A stretch of DNA of 64,000 nt. It comes from Pseudevernia furfuracea. Taxonomy: Eukaryota > Ascomycota > Lecanoromycetes > Lecanorales > Parmeliaceae. Below are positions 40,311-54,249 of the stretch, piece after piece. The stretch lies in contig JAIUPT010000033.1 in the NCBI GenBank assembly GCA_022315425.1, forward strand, positions 186,001 to 250,000. Direction: 5' to 3'. The notes beneath the pieces were generated by a model. That model was not told the DNA's origin, searched no databases, and saw nothing but the letters and a program-made list of their open reading frames with translations. Made by a program: the position numbers and the translations under genes. Position 1 is the first letter of the stretch; each line of letters begins with the position of its first letter.

Positions 40311-43300
40311 TTATTCACCCTGGAACTCCTCCCTAGCAAGCAATTCTCCATGCAGGATTCTACCCATATGAGATTTCTGGAAACTTTGCCCTTTCCTCCT
40401 CAACGCCATCAGAATCCGCAGAAACTCAACCGGACTGATCGTAAAGGGACACTCTCTCTCCATGAGTGCATCAAATCCTGGCCTGCTTGATGGACAGATG
40501 AATCCGTCGCATGCGACCTGAATTTGCTCGTACGGTGGGCGAAAGCCGAGTCCTAGGAACCGACAGACTGAAACATACTCTTCATAACTCCTCAGATAGA
40601 GCTGACCGGCAAACAGATTGAGCAGCATGGCGAAAGGAGGGTTGGGCCAACATTTGGGTACCGCAGGAATGGCGCAAAATGAAAGATCTTCTAGTGTGCG
40701 CATAGACATGCTGACACGAGGTGAGTAGACATGTAGGGTGACGACCTTGTGCTGGCGTATAGACGGCAGTAATGCGTGAGCTTCGAATGGACTCAAGACT
40801 ACGCAGTCAACCGTGTTGCGGTTCTTTCCGCTTGCGACCCAGTGGACAGGCCTGAGAAACGAGTCCAAATCATCGTTTCCTGAAGGGTGTACCGTTCGGG
40901 CAAAGTCGGCCGTGACCAGTAAATGCACCGGCCACGCTTCCACTTCAAGATATCCCATGGCGCTTGTGCTGCTGAAAAGCTCGAACGCAGGCTGAAAGGC
41001 AGCTGAATCACGGTCAAGAATGCCTTGGTGAACAAAGCGTTTCACATCCCGATGTACGCTATGAGTGCATGGTGTAAGTGCCAGCGGACGCTCAACTTGT
41101 CGTTCCTGCTCTTCCTCCGGTGACAGCTCGCGCTCCTGTTCCTCCCGAAGTGTTGCGTTATTGAACGATGTCAGTTCGAATTCTCGACACTTGGCCCGAA
41201 TGGCTTCGAATTGCGTCTTCCGTTTGGAGAATGATTTCTCCCACCCGTTGTATAACAATACTTGTTCTTCCGATCGCCGTTTTCCAAATCCGTATCGGTC
41301 CTGTAGGCTTTGCGCCTCAACTTCCAGCAACGACTTTGCCATCCCTAGAGCAGTGTCTTTACCTCCACCGATTGACGACTTCGCCCATGCTATATGGCGA
41401 CGTTGATGGCGCATCCCTTGTGTCGCCCACAACGGAATGCATTTCTTCGTGTGGATACAGGTCTCCGAAATGCTCCATTGTAACATGTCGGCTACCTCGA
41501 TGGTATCGCATCGACTCTTACCGCTGCAGTGGAGAATTTTGCGTTGAACTTCCATGGACCCGCAAAACATAATTGATTGGCCTTTCCCTAGCTTCCGCAT
41601 CCGCATGCACGCTGATTTGGTTAGCGATAGGAAATATGATTTATCAAGAACAGATCATACCCTGCACAAGTCGATCCTTGGTGAGGTCAGGCCCTAGAGT
41701 CACGGCGGCCCTGTAATCCGTCGGTAGCTTCAAGTCCGTCCCTCGTGTATGAGCCTCGTCGAGGTACACCAGGCACTGGTCCATCTGCTTCGCGAAAGGT
41801 GAAATCATCAGCGATTCCATGATGCCCTCACGACTCAAGACCAACAGATCATTCCGATCATTGAAGAATACGGCTGCCTGTGCGTCTGAAACGCGCGAGA
41901 GCCATCTACGTACGACTTCCTCGTTCTTCCACTCCAACACTTGCGCTCCTACATCGAGAATGACGCGTACGGGCGGCTCCGATCTGACGACTATCCGCAG
42001 CAACGATTCTGCATCGAGGCTTTCACTTCCGGACTCCTCCATGGCGTGTTTGAAAGAGTTCTCGGACCGCAGCAGACAGTCTAGCACTGCCGCATTTGTG
42101 TGAAACTGTGCCGGGAGATCGCGCTGCTCGATGGATAGCGGTAAGATGTATCTGCTGTCATTTGTCCCACTGAATCCCGTGGTCGGATGAACTTTCGTTC
42201 GTGCGATATCCCAGCCTGAGGAAGACAGCTTGTGCGGAAACTCCTTCATCTCCTTCGGAAATACGATCCGTGACATGTAGAAATCGATTACACCTTTGGC
42301 GAGCCGCAGGGGAGGGAAAACCATTTCCGAACATTGCGCAGGGTCGTTCAGATTGATGCTAGTCAACTGTCGAAACGCAAATGGTAGTTCCGGAGCGTCC
42401 TGTAGCCAGCGTTCATATTCCTCCTGGGCGTGGTCGGACAAGCGTAGCTTTTCGACGGCGGTATGTAGCTGCTCGTCCGACAGGCCACTGTAGTAATAAC
42501 TGAGACAGGTGAGAACGATGGTAGCATCGGGGTGGCTGAACTCTGCCCGCGTGGCTGGACTGTCCTTTGCCCGATAAGGTACCGCGAGCATAGTCCGTGA
42601 CAGGTCAAGTCCGTAGTTGACGCGCCATCGTTTTTGCTGCAGAGCAAATACCAGGATCCCACCCGCAATCAGGCCTTTAAGAAGAAGTAAACTCTTCCTC
42701 GTCGAATCCACAGCAAACACGCGATGCTGCAATGGCTCGATATCGGCTTCGGCCATGTTGAGATCTGTGAGAAAGCGAAACAGGACTGCTCGTACCTGTT
42801 GGGGAAGATTCCATACGGGGACACCCGGTAGACCCGCTTCACACACCTCTCTCGCTACCATGTCCAAAAGCTTATCGGCCGCGGAACGCTGCAGAATCCG
42901 CATGCGAGGGAAACTTCCTGGGCACACGGATCGGAGCTCCAAACCCTGCGGGAAAAGTTGAAGGACTGGCTGTGCGAAGCGGTTCACAAGTCCTAAGACG
43001 TGTTCGATTATGGTCCATCGGTCCGGGCTACATTCGATTGCGCGTTGTGTACCCATGGTGTAAATCAGCTCAAACCGGACACTCAGGATTTCATCACTTT
43101 CGTCGAGGATATCACGGGATTTTTCCTCCAGCCAACGTTGTGTATCGATCAGCACGTTGCCCAGCTCCGACTCGCCGGACAGCAGTCGTTCGAGGCCCAT
43201 CAGTTCAAAGGAAAGAAGGTGTTCCGGCTGGACGAGAAGGACCCCACGAGTGCGCATACATTCTTCGCACAGACTTTGGATTTTCCTCGCTTTGGGCACG

Positions 43301-46300
43301 TCTACCCGGACAGACCGTGAGATCGGCATGTGGAAGATGCGTTTCCCGAGCATGCCACCGAGAGTCCTGAGCAGTACCTGGAACATCTGGCTAGATAGTG
43401 GTTTAAGGACGACGACCCGCACAAGCTTCTTTCCATCGGCCAGAGCCGCGGCCACGATGGGAACGATGACGGACGACTTTCCTTCGCCCATGTTTAGCTG
43501 CAAGATCGAATTCGCACCGGACGACGGTGACATCATTTCCTGGGCAATTTGAGCTTGCACCTGTCGGATTAAGATGTTGTTTTCGATCTCGAAAAGCAAC
43601 CAGTCCGTATAGTGAACCGGGTCCCACCCTTGATGGCCTGGGTTGGCGAGTTCGCTTAGCAGTTCTGAGTTTTTTCCGAGACACGTCAGGAGGCGCTGGG
43701 CCCGTTGCAGGTTGGATATGGCCAGTCCATACTCAATCAAACAAAACTTCCAGTCGTCACGTAACAAGGCTATTTTGCCACGTGCGAGATGTTGGAGGAG
43801 CGAGGTGGTCGATAAGCGAGGCCACATTTTCGTCCCACAAGCTAGCTCACGTGTGGTGGACGTTTCTGCCTCGAGGCAACGACGAATCATCTGATACACC
43901 TCATCGACCTGGTTCTTGCACCGTGTCAGATGTTCTTCCAGCAGTGGCTTCAATGCCTTAGGTGATCCGCTGAGTCTGCCTTCTGCACGGTTATGAAGCG
44001 AGTCGAAGCTCTCCATCAAGTCAATGGCGTATCGTTGCTCATAGCCGCCTGAAGATTTCGATAAGAGGCGCGATAATAGTGACTTGAGTTCGCCGCGGCC
44101 CCCCCAATCTTCGTCTTGCTGACCGATCCAGGAATCAAAACATTCAAGACGTGCCGGAGAAAAGCTGGGAGCAGGTCTTCCCATGATATCATTGAAAGTG
44201 ACATGACTCTGCTTTGGACGATAATGGTATTGAGGCTGCGAAAAGGAGTAACCTAGCAGCTCTTGGTCTCCGGCGCTCAGATCGTCTAGTATCTCTTGTA
44301 TTTGACCGATAGACTCTTTAAACTTGGCGTTACGATGCCAGCTATGAAGCCAGATCCGTGCATCCTCCGTGGCCTTATTGACGGATATATAGGTGTTGAA
44401 ACCAGTGCCTACTGGATCACGCACGTTTGCTTCGGGCCACTGACTAACGAGAACATCCACGAACCGGCCAATACATTCCTCCGCCGCCGCTTGGTGCTCG
44501 TCCCGGCGACGCTCGTCGGCGTCTTCGCAAGTCTCATGGGAGAATGAAGGCAGATTGGATTCCGGACACGAATCAAAAGGTCGGCCGCTGTTGCTCGCCA
44601 CGTCCACCAATGTCTTCCTATCTGGTTTATAGCCATGCGATAGTTGGAACGACGCGTAGTCCGGCGGTCTTGCTGCACGAAGTTCGGGGACCGTCGCGAA
44701 AGCCAAGAGAGTCTGGACAAGCTCTTGTTCCGCGTGCTGCGAGTACGTCAAGGTGGACAGGAATGTCATGATTCTGTATTTATCTATTTGGACCACACTG
44801 TGAGATAAAGCCCTCTGCAGCGTACACCAATCTCTCGGGAGGAAAGTAGCGGGTGGATCCAGCCATTTCATATCGTAGCCTAGACAAATGGGACCTTCGG
44901 TTCCGCGAGCACTGAGCGGCTTCCCCCATGACTCGATCTCACGGAGCAACTGCGAGTAGCCCTTCAAGTTTGTCGACCAGCTATCGACTAGCTTCGCAGT
45001 GTGATACACCTGAGACTCTTGAATGCTGTTTGAGACGTTGTCTCGGGCAGTGTAATTGACGTCGTGCTCCGTCGTGTGATGCTCCGCCCCAAATCCGTGT
45101 ACACGATATGCAGCATCCCGGACGCCGGCTCTTTTAAGCAAGTGATGGTCGCCGCATATTTCTGCATCCGGTAGTTCCGTGGGGTTGTCATAAAATAGAT
45201 CAAGCGATCGCGCTCGCTCGAATATTGACTGTACGGAATTGAAAAGAGAGGGATGCTGTGAGATCGGAGAGAGTCGCTCCCATTCCACCTCCTGCATCAC
45301 CCTGAGGTGCCGCGGATAGTAGTGACGACGCGGAGTCAGTCGTGCAAGGAGTTTTAGGAGTTCAATTTCTGTTTGGTCGAGCCTAAGAAAAGACTGGACC
45401 GAAGGGGATGCTAGAGTATAGAGGGCTTCTTCGGTGCCGGTCCGACCGGTGAGCTCGTCGACTAGACAGTGGGCTGTGACCGCGTGAAGGTAACATTTAA
45501 ACAGCTTGCTCTTAAGGCTGCCGTCGTCGACAAGTCGCCCAAGTTGAGGGTCAATATCATAAAGGTGATACGAAGAATGCTGCGTGGAAGTGTCAATATG
45601 TACACGTACGTGGTGGCCCTCCGGTCCGAAGCGAACGTCACCGTGAGGAATAATGACACTGCGCGACGAGTCAGTATTTCCCCGAAGGACAAGCTTGTTG
45701 ACCAGTCCGGTTAGGGTGCTAATCGATTGATTGGGATCCACGGTCATTCCACGGAACTGCTTCGATTCAAGCTGTGTGGCGCCTTTCCTCAAGAAAAAGT
45801 CAAGCTTCAGACGTGGCAAGTGCACTTCTAACACTTCCGTCTCACAGTCGAGTGTGATGTGTACACGAGTCGCCTGTTCTAGAGGACTCAGAACTGTTGA
45901 CACGGCCTTCGCTGTCGGCGTATGAAGGTCTATTAATCTCGACGAACCACGGAGTAGCACCCTATTTGCCCTTTGGCTGCTGGACCGCATCTGCCAGTTC
46001 TGTGATGTCAGTGTCCAAGCGCGGGGTAACGGTCGCCACTCAACGAAGCCCGTCTCAGTGTGCAGCCAATGCGCGTGATCGCGAACAAACGACTCTGGGA
46101 AGTCGCCGTCGAGTGTGTGTACTGGGAGCAGTTCATAGACCTGTCCTTGCCTTCTTGCCCGGATGATGAGTTCGGAGTCGTCCATGCCAAAGTACAACTA
46201 TGTTGATTGTCGTTAGCGTCAAAAAAAGCTCCGTCATTTCATAATTCCGTGTACAAAAGGAGTGAAAAGAAAAAGGCAAAAGAGGATACTTACTTGGTGG

Positions 46301-49300
46301 TCGAATAATTCATTCCGAGCCTCGAAAGCCATCCCACTCATAGTTGACGGGACAACATCAACAACTTGCTGTCTCGCCCATTAACCGATTAGCCCTCCTT
46401 CCCACGCTGTTTCGAATAGAGTACCTTACCTTGCCAAATAGTCGCCGGAAAGTCAGATGGGATTCGTACGAATGAGGAAGCCTTGTGAGCGGTGACCCAT
46501 TGACGAGCAAGCTTCCGTCCAGCAGGTTGTAGTGGACCAGCATCGACGAAAGGCCACCTCCACTCGATGTCTCCGTGACAAGCCACCGCTCGCTGGGCGT
46601 TTTCAAGGCCGTCCATGGGGATCCCGATACATATCCCGCCCAAAGCCGACCGATACTCCTATCGAGACCGTTGCGGGCCTCTAAAATCCGCTGGCGCAGA
46701 AGGGGTTCGAGGACACACGAGAGCCTCCGGTATCGGTGCAATAATGGATTTATCGATAAATTTTGATCTTCTACCACTACCGGGCATCGGTCGTGAATGA
46801 TAATTGAGCACTCTGTCACGACTGCAATATCCTCGTCCCGTTCAAGGAGATTATGAAGATGGTGCGAATCGACATCAAACGTCCCGTGACAGGTCAAGGC
46901 CATCTCAAGCGTCCGTGTATTTAGATTACTCAACTCCTGCTCTTCCCGTCCTTCCTGCAGCTTTTGCCTCACTTCGCGAGTCCAGCCTAATGAGATTGCT
47001 CGTGCTCTTCGCAGGAAACTGAAGCAACCCTCGTTTACCACCTTCGACGACGAGAGAGAGAGTAGTCGAGTCGCAAGAGCGACAAACGTACGAGCTGCTG
47101 GGGCACCCTGCCAGTTGCCTTCGATCGTCCCGAGGGCGTCCTCCAAGGCCGACAGTAGTGACCTCCCAAATTCGACCTCTTCAAGGTCGGCGTGGGTTTC
47201 TCGACAGGCCTGTCCTTCACTGAAGGGGCCGACCTGCCAAGCGGCCTGCACGATCAATGTGTGCGTCTCGTGGCAATTCAAATTGAGGATACGAGCAGTC
47301 AATTCGCGAGCGATGTTCCGCCATTGCAGTCGATGACCTGACCGCAACGTTGCAAAGGCGTAGAACTCGTGCATCGTCAGCGTCTCAGGGCACTCAGCTT
47401 GGCCCGCAATCGCCTGGTTAGATGTGTGGATTGTGTCGCTTACGGCGTATTGCAGCCCCCTATACGGCCCAGCTGGAAGCTTGAGCGTGCACTGTTCGCG
47501 GACACCACAGCAGTCAAGGAGCTCTTCCGCCCATCTCATTTTCTTCGAATCGTACACAGCATAGTGTAAGCCGTTGTTGACGCATACGTTGCTCTCATTG
47601 GCCTGAGAAATTTTTTGGTGTCGATAGTGCGAGACGACAAAGGGCTTTGTTCTCGATGCGAGCTGGAGTCGTCCTGTTTGTGATCTGATGAACTTTTGCA
47701 AACCGGCGTAATCGCGGAGGCTGTATACTCCTTGCTGCTTGTCTTTGCCTCGACGCGGGTTTTGAGCGGACAACATGTCGACGAGCATGCAATATGTGGT
47801 ATCCCGCCATTTGGATACAACAGTCGGCACATCGAGCTCAAACACCGCCGCCTTCGCCTCCAAGTCTCTCTCCGGAAGTGGCCACTCATGAACGTCGATG
47901 GTGAGTCCTTTGGCCTGTGACTTCAGCTGGCATTTCTGACAGAGGCCGCTGTGTTCGAAGATTTTTTGACCTTTTCGCCACCGAGAAACGTAATGGCAAC
48001 TCATCCCATCCGACTGGTTGATCAGCTCCTGATACCGTTGACGCTTCTGTGTGAGCTCGGAAATTTTGCGAACCCGGTCATTCTTCGCTTCCGCCTCAAT
48101 CTTTCGTTGTAGTTCCCCGTGATATGGGGACTGCTGAACGTACCGCACGGCAAAGCTTTTCGTCGTGTCGACGGACCGAAACATGGACGGAAATCCCGGT
48201 ATGGCTGCTGCTCGTCTGATGGCGAGGTACTGCTCAACGCGGAGGAGTCGTTCCATCTGAGGCTTCTTGGGCAACAACAACGGCTCGAACAGCGACTGCG
48301 GGAACTCCGGACTATAATCGTGGAGCAACGTGCAGTGGTGCAGCGCCAACTTATCAAGCGCAACCCACATATCCATCAAGGTGAGGAGCATCAGAGAGAT
48401 GTCTTCCGGCATATCTTGGTAAGCGAGAAAAGCTGCCGATGTATAGGTATCAATAAGCGCTGCGAGGGCGGTAACGGCGTCTTGACGTTCCATGTTTGCG
48501 CGCAACCAGTCATTGAGAGAGTTCTCCACCCAGATTTCCAGATCTGTCAGATACAAGCGGACCTGGCCTCCGTTCCCCACCAATAACAGACTCGGATCAG
48601 GCAAACTTACACTCCACTGCGAGATGCGCTGATCACAATCGGACATAAAAGCATGGTAGACGGAAGGTGACGCCAGCCGCCCCATCACTTTTGCCAGGTA
48701 GGGCCGCAGCCTTGAGAGTGTTAGTTCGGTATCCGAGAGGAACGACAGCTGCGATGGAGCCCAGTTTTGTTGCGTTGCGAAGGGATCCGGATGCTTCTCC
48801 ACCGAGGCCCATCTGCGACTCAATTCTTGCTGGACAGCCCCCGTAGTCGTTGCCACATGCTGCAACCAGGCTGTTCCATCCACTGCCCCAAATTTCAGCG
48901 CACGGCGACTGATCTTGGCCGTCATCATAAAGAGCGTATCACTCGGCAGAGAAGCTTCCAGGGCGCCTTTCAAGACGTGAGCCATGAAGAACAGCATGAA
49001 TGACTTGTACTGCACGTGCCGCTCTTCAAACTCGTTACGCATGAGACTCGTCTGCAATGCAACGCGAAGGAAGAGCCACAAAGGGCAACGTCGCCACGGT
49101 TTGAGTGCATCCTTCCACAAGACGTCGTCGCGTGTGTGCTTGTAGATGCGAGGAACATCGTGCGGCTGACCCACAGCCCGTAGCATGCCGGTGAGCATCT
49201 CCGTGACGAACCTTGGGTGCACTGTGTCTCTGGTCTCAATGACCGTCGAGCGTGCCTTTGTTGCAGTTGGCAGGACTTCGTCCGGCGTCTCAGCGTCGAG

Positions 49301-49951
49301 TTGAACAAGCAACTCCACCAGCGGCTCGAGAAAGCTGGTATCCGCGATTCGATCTTGGCCAATTGCCACGGCTGGGCCTGGGAAGCACCGTCGCAGTCTA
49401 CCCCTGGTCCCGATGACGGCCTCAGTGGTTGGAGAGACTTCGAACGACTCAAACGAATATTGGTCGGAAGATCTACGGACGATGAGTCCCGCGTTCTGGC
49501 TGCGGATATGCAACGCGAGGATATCTGAATTAACGCAAATGACGTTAGATATCTGTTTTGTCCCCAGGGCTAGTATGTTCGTACCTCCATCAACCATTCC
49601 TCTCAGCGTTATTTCCACTTTCTTGGCCACTAACCCCCCAGAATGGTCGCGTGTCTGGAGCATGGACTCGACCATCTTGATGCAGGGGATCCATTCTGAG
49701 CGCTCCTGCGTCGGAATGTGAGCTTGGAGCAACTTCAATGCTGTAAGTACTTCTTCTGCCAACGAAGCACCCTTCGTGGCGCTGCTGTCATCTTTCTGTG
49801 GTAATTTCAAGGGGAGGAAGACGTGGTCTACAATGTAATTCAAATCTTTACGCATTTTGATGTACTTCCCGAGGGAAATTTTATTGTAAGACAGGAACGA
49901 TCGATGTGAGCCTTGCAGGACGATGATGATGGAACTAATGATCTTCTCCAC
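40311..49951 (-). CDS. Giant DUF6606/DUF3638/DUF3645 protein (annotated in fungi as ubiquitinyl hydrolase-like)
   Basis: Four exons: 49951-46430, 46368-46294 (25 codons), 46197-41661 and 41611-40311. Introns of 61, 96 and 49 bases join in frame to give 3,144 residues. Starting at the ATG at 49855 (MRKDLNYIVDHVFLPLKLPQ) gives 3,112 and fits the family better. The N-terminal part (ETRDTVHPRFVTEMLTGML) is the DUF6606 region. DUF3638 holds LNMGEGKSSVIVPIVA near residue 2100 (Walker-A-like) and then DESDE. DUF3645 holds LVYLDEAHTRGTDLKLP near 2675, followed across the last splice by RKLGKGQ. The nucleotide-site and DEAH-like motifs suggest an ATP-driven machine, and the ubiquitin hydrolase label is a database convention. 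The gene is complete, with no stops or shifts. Confidence 0.92.
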
Positions 49952-52528
49952 ACCTTAAGGTGAAAGAGATTCAAGGTCTAGGTGTTGAGCATCACCACTC
50001 AAGGTAAGGCAGGCAGTACCCGACACCGCTGATTGATTGATTGATTAAGTCATACGGGTTACCCAGCAGAGGGCTTTACAGGCGTCTAAGGCCCAGCCGG
50101 ATGTATCTACCCCCGGGAGTCCCAGCCCCGGGATGGATTACTACTCTATCTAAAAACACGCCGTTCCAGGGCACCTGCCCCCCCATGATGATGAGCCCCC
50201 GTACCTCGCTGCGTGGTTAGTGATCCCTCAGTGTCCAAATGATCCCTCTGTGCCCCATAAGAAATGATCCCTCGGTGCCAAAAAGTTGTACGCCAAAATT
50301 CAAAGAAGACCCGACACCGCGCGGGGGAACCTGATTCCGAGATACTCTAATGCGCAAATGGGTCGGTATGATAGGCTCGCCTTTTAAGACCCATCGTGCA
50401 GCGCGCATAGCGGAAAGCGGAAAGCCTTGGGGAAGAACTAGGTATATATCCTTGGACTGTCTTTTCCTCTTCCCTATCGGAAGCCCATTTTCTGCAGGTA
50501 GACAGTTTAGTATCAAGCAGAGGGGCTTTGGTGGGGTATTACCCATGTCCCCGGCTCTAGCGCCCCCGATCACCGTCTAAAACGGTCCATCTACATTAAG
50601 GCACGCGGTATTCGCTAATACGCAAATGTTACACGTGGGCCAGTAGAGTAGCGATCACGGCCACTACACCCATTCCCCAGCCTGAGCAGATGATCACAAT
50701 CCAAGGCCGGAGCCTGAGACTCCGCAAACAACTACTGCTCTGTGATCAGAAGCAGACCGAGTTTCAGGGGTTGTAAATTGTTTTGGCTGAGAATCCGCCT
50801 TTGGGCTCGGGATGTTGCTCAATGCGTTCTCTCGCAGTTGATAGACATTATATCAACTCCTTAGGTCTTTAGAAAGGGTGGGTAAGAAACTCAATTCCAT
50901 GATCGATGAGATATCTCAGTATTGGTTGAAGGTAAGATGAAAAGTCGACCGATTCTGGGCTACCTTATCCTTTGTGAGCAAGTGTGAAGCAAGGGACTCA
51001 AGAAGCCGAACCAATCATTAGATTAATCAACCGATTCAGTATATTGCAGAATCCCGCTGAATCCCGCTGCAACAGCCCACTTCTCTGCATGCATGCATGC
51101 AGCTTCTTTGATGAAGCCCGATAGAGAATTCAGGGTGTGGAAGCGGCAAATGGCAGAGCATTAAGGCAATGACCGAACGAATAGTAATTTCGTCGTGTGC
51201 TATTTCCGTCATGCTCGTGTTTCGAAAAGACATGCTGCGCTGAATGAGACTGTGCACCAGACGTACCTTGTGTGCTTCATCAATCGCACTGACTTTGTCG
51301 ATGGTCAACCCCGACTCCAGGTATATGTATTCATCTCTCATCAGAGTCTGAAGAAAATATGAAGTCAAATGAGGCTGAAGAATATCAGTCTCGCTGGAGT
51401 CAAAGCAAAAGTCCAAATCCCGTTGCGTTATCTGTGTTAATCCGCTTTGACCAATTCTGCGTATGCAGTGTGCCCCCACCGAAGTGGCCAATGCGACTTT
51501 GTCCCAAAGCGGACAACAAAGAGGCACAATTGAAGTTCATCGTACGAGTAGTAGGGGCATTTATTCAATCAATATCATGGATGCTCGCCGTAGGGTAGGA
51601 TGTCGGATAGTCTCTTGTTTAAAAGAACTTTGAGGGGTTTGAAGAGAGATTTTATCGTAGAACTTCTGTCAATAATCTATCAAATGGAGAGACACAGCCA
51701 TCAAAAGATGGAGACTGAATGAAAAGTGCATCTGTAGCCGGCTGTTCTTGAACATGTAAACCTGATTTGTGGCACTACTGATACTACATCGGATGAACCA
51801 GGTTGCTGACTGCGTTGAGGTATGCCAGCAAAAAAAGCGTTGGACTGGAATTAATCAAAAATTCCGTGACACCTTGAACCGTTTAGAGTAAACGAAGGTC
51901 TCTCATCTCTCACATATGGAACTAATTTCTACTCAATAATGACCTATAACGCGCAGCAACAGAGCTTGTGCCTTCTTTTCTCCATAGTACAGGAAACCGG
52001 AAACGATCTCAAGATCATTCAGTCGATTACTATATACTTATTCCACCCTATACTTTGCCGTAAGGATATCTATTTGGAGCAAGTGCGTCGTGTTAAAAGA
52101 GACGATTGCGGATATCAGTGATGTCACTATCGACAAACTTGATGTCGGAAAAGGCGAAGTGCAATACGATGAAGTTTTGCGTGAAGTGGTAACTAAGACT
52201 TCGGTTTATATCTTGTCTCCATCGACAGTTAGCCTCAGTCTCCTTATCCAGAACGTCGTTTTAAAGAATCGCATCAGTTTGCTACCCCCTATATCGGCAA
52301 GCCTACGCCCTTTGCTATTAATTACGCATACTCACGTCCACAAACTACTGCTGGAAAGCATCGCTCCGCGTATAGCGTATCTGCAACGGAGTACTGATTG
52401 ATCCTTCATTCCTTCGGTCCGTGACGGAGGAAGCCTGCTACGATGGTGGTGTAATCCTTTCGTACATAGCTGTGGTCACTATCTAGGATCCGGCATGAAA
52501 GCCATCCGTATGTACGTTGAATCCGTAC
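49952..52528. other. Long intergenic stretch, no firm gene
   Basis: 2.6 kb. It contains a short GATT run (about 50033-50045), C-rich low complexity at 50080-50190 and several unsupported frames. The most protein-like is at 51527-51036 (-), listed with low confidence. Confidence 0.4.
51036..51527 (-). CDS. Hypothetical ORF, possible fragment of a fungal transcription-factor-type C-terminal domain
   Basis: 163 codons. The stretch HKVRLVHSLIQRSMSF and IAHDEITIRSVIALMLCHL loosely recalls helical C-terminal regions of fungal Zn2Cys6-regulator relatives, where a short helix pair precedes ITIxSVxxLxxxE. There is no DNA-binding domain and no clear start, and the last residues look random. It could be a relic or chance. 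Confidence 0.2.
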   Translation of the reverse strand: MPLCCPLWDKVALATSVGAHCIRRIGQSGLTQITQRDLDFCFDSSETDILQPHLTSYFLQTLMRDEYIYLESGLTIDKVSAIDEAHKVRLVHSLIQRSMSFRNTSMTEIAHDEITIRSVIALMLCHLPLPHPEFSIGLHQRSCMHACREVGCCSGIQRDSAIY

Positions 52529-53686
52529 CTAGTCTATTCTACAAATAATCTTCCCCTTCGTCTGATTGCTCTCCATCAACTGATGCGCCTGCACAATCTC
52601 CTCCCACGGGAACACCTTCTCAACTATCACCTTGAAAGATCCATCCTTGAACTTTGGAATCGCATGCTCGACCAGCGTGTCTCTCAGCTTCCCCTGATAC
52701 TCTTCATCCCGACTCCGCAAACCACTTCCCTCAAACCTGATTCTCTTCCTTACAAAACCTCCAATGTCCACGCCAGCAGGAAGTTTGGTGCCGCTCATAG
52801 CTCCTAGATGCACGATATGCCCGTCCTGTGCTGCAACATCGAGGTTTCCTTGAAAGTAGTTCTGGCCGATAAAATCAATGACGACGTCGACGCCTTTGCC
52901 CTTTGTCGCTTTTAGGATCTCTTTTGCCCAGTCTTGCGTGTGATAATTGAAGCCGGCGGTTGCGCCAAGCTCTTTGACGCAGAAATCAATCTTCTCTTGG
53001 GATCCTGCAGTGACATAGATTGCGGAAGCTTTATCGGCTTTTGACAGCTGGATCCCTGCTATTGACACGGACGATGCGCCGGCGTGCCACAGTATCGATT
53101 TGCCCGGATTGAAGCCGCCCACGAGGTACATGGCTTGAGTGGCTGTGATCCAGGTCTATGAATAAGACGGTCAGCGCCAACAAGACTAATATCGGACCAC
53201 AATCGATGAACTAGAAAAAGCAGCGACATACCTCTGGAACCCCTCCCGCCTGCTCCCAGCTCAATTCGCTTGGTTTATGCATCAACATATGCGTGCTCAC
53301 AGCTATATACTCCGCGTACGCCCCTCCATACGCTAAGCCGAAAACCTCATCTCCCACTTTGAATTCCTTCTCGGCATCGCTTCCAAAGCTTTCAATCGTG
53401 CCCGAGAACTCGACACCTAGTGTTTTAGGCGCTTGAGGCGGGACTGGGTAGTAGCCTTCGCGTTGGAGCAGGTCCATGCGGTTGAGGCCGAAGCACTTAA
53501 TTTTGACGATGGCGTCGGAGGGTTTGGGACTTGGTTTGGGGGCGGAGGGGTTAATGAAGAGGGAGACTGCTGGACCGGTGCCGTTCTTGATATCTGAAAT
53601 TCAGAGCGTTAGAGAAATGTGAGGAAAGCACGGTTGATAGAGGTGGTGGAGGGATGCTTGCCGACTGCTCGCATTGTTTCTGCCAT
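52529..53686 (-). CDS. Quinone oxidoreductase, zinc-free MDR family (PIG3-like)
   Basis: Three exons (53686-53662, 53593-53232, 53155-52529) encode 337 residues. The first intron has a GC donor (GCAAGC) and a normal AG. The join gives MRAVDIKNGTGPAVSLFINP in frame, and no GT donor is nearby. The fold order is GroES-like (LNRMDLLQREGYYPVPPQAP, LGVEFSGTI, VGDEVFGLAYGGAYAEY) then Rossmann (ILWHAGASSVSIAGIQLSKA). Zinc ligands of classical ADHs are absent. It would use NADPH to reduce quinones or enones in the cytosol. QREGxYPxPP and the HAGASSV nucleotide site are typical of the PIG3/TP53I3 branch. It stands alone between a long gap and RFA1. Confidence 0.9.
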
Positions 53687-54249
53687 TGTAGCCGTATGTC
53701 AGGGACTCAACGTGGGTGTATTAGCTTTTTTATTGGTATTATGAAAAGAATACCATCTATGAAGAAGAACTGTGAGTGACAACAATGGTGGGTTTCACAG
53801 CAAGGCGGCCAAGATGTCTTGGCACGCTAAGCCTAGTTAGGCAACAACACAAGCAACGGGAATCGTGATAGCGTGCTTGCGTATCAGAAGTGGTGGGATT
53901 GGAGTGAAGAGTCGGAGGAAATGAGAGTCTTGAGGAAGAAGAAGTGATGGGAAAGTGGAAAGTGGTCGGGTCGTTTGTTTTGCAAACATTCTGCCGAAGG
54001 TGCATACATTAAGTAGAGATATGACCTCACCTCGCGGAAGTTCAAAGTGGAGCTCCGGGTAGCTAAAGGGAAAAGGACCCGGCCATGATCTTCACGAGTT
54101 TATTTTACTTCTCATTATTGAAACACTGATGCTAATGGCTGTACAGTGAATGCGTGATATCAGCAAAGATATTCTTGCGCTTGCGGCGAGAGGCCTGGCA
54201 CGCTCGAAGAATTGGAAGCTGATACTCGCCAGATCGTCCTAACCATCTT
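53687..54249. other. Intergenic, no supported gene
   Basis: 563 bases between the quinone oxidoreductase promoter and the RFA1 3' end. Only weak frames are seen. Confidence 0.5.

Noticed and set aside
43403..43684. Several + and - frames inside the DUF3638 gene
   Set aside because: All are shadows of one continuous 3.1-thousand-residue gene whose splices and frame are consistent.
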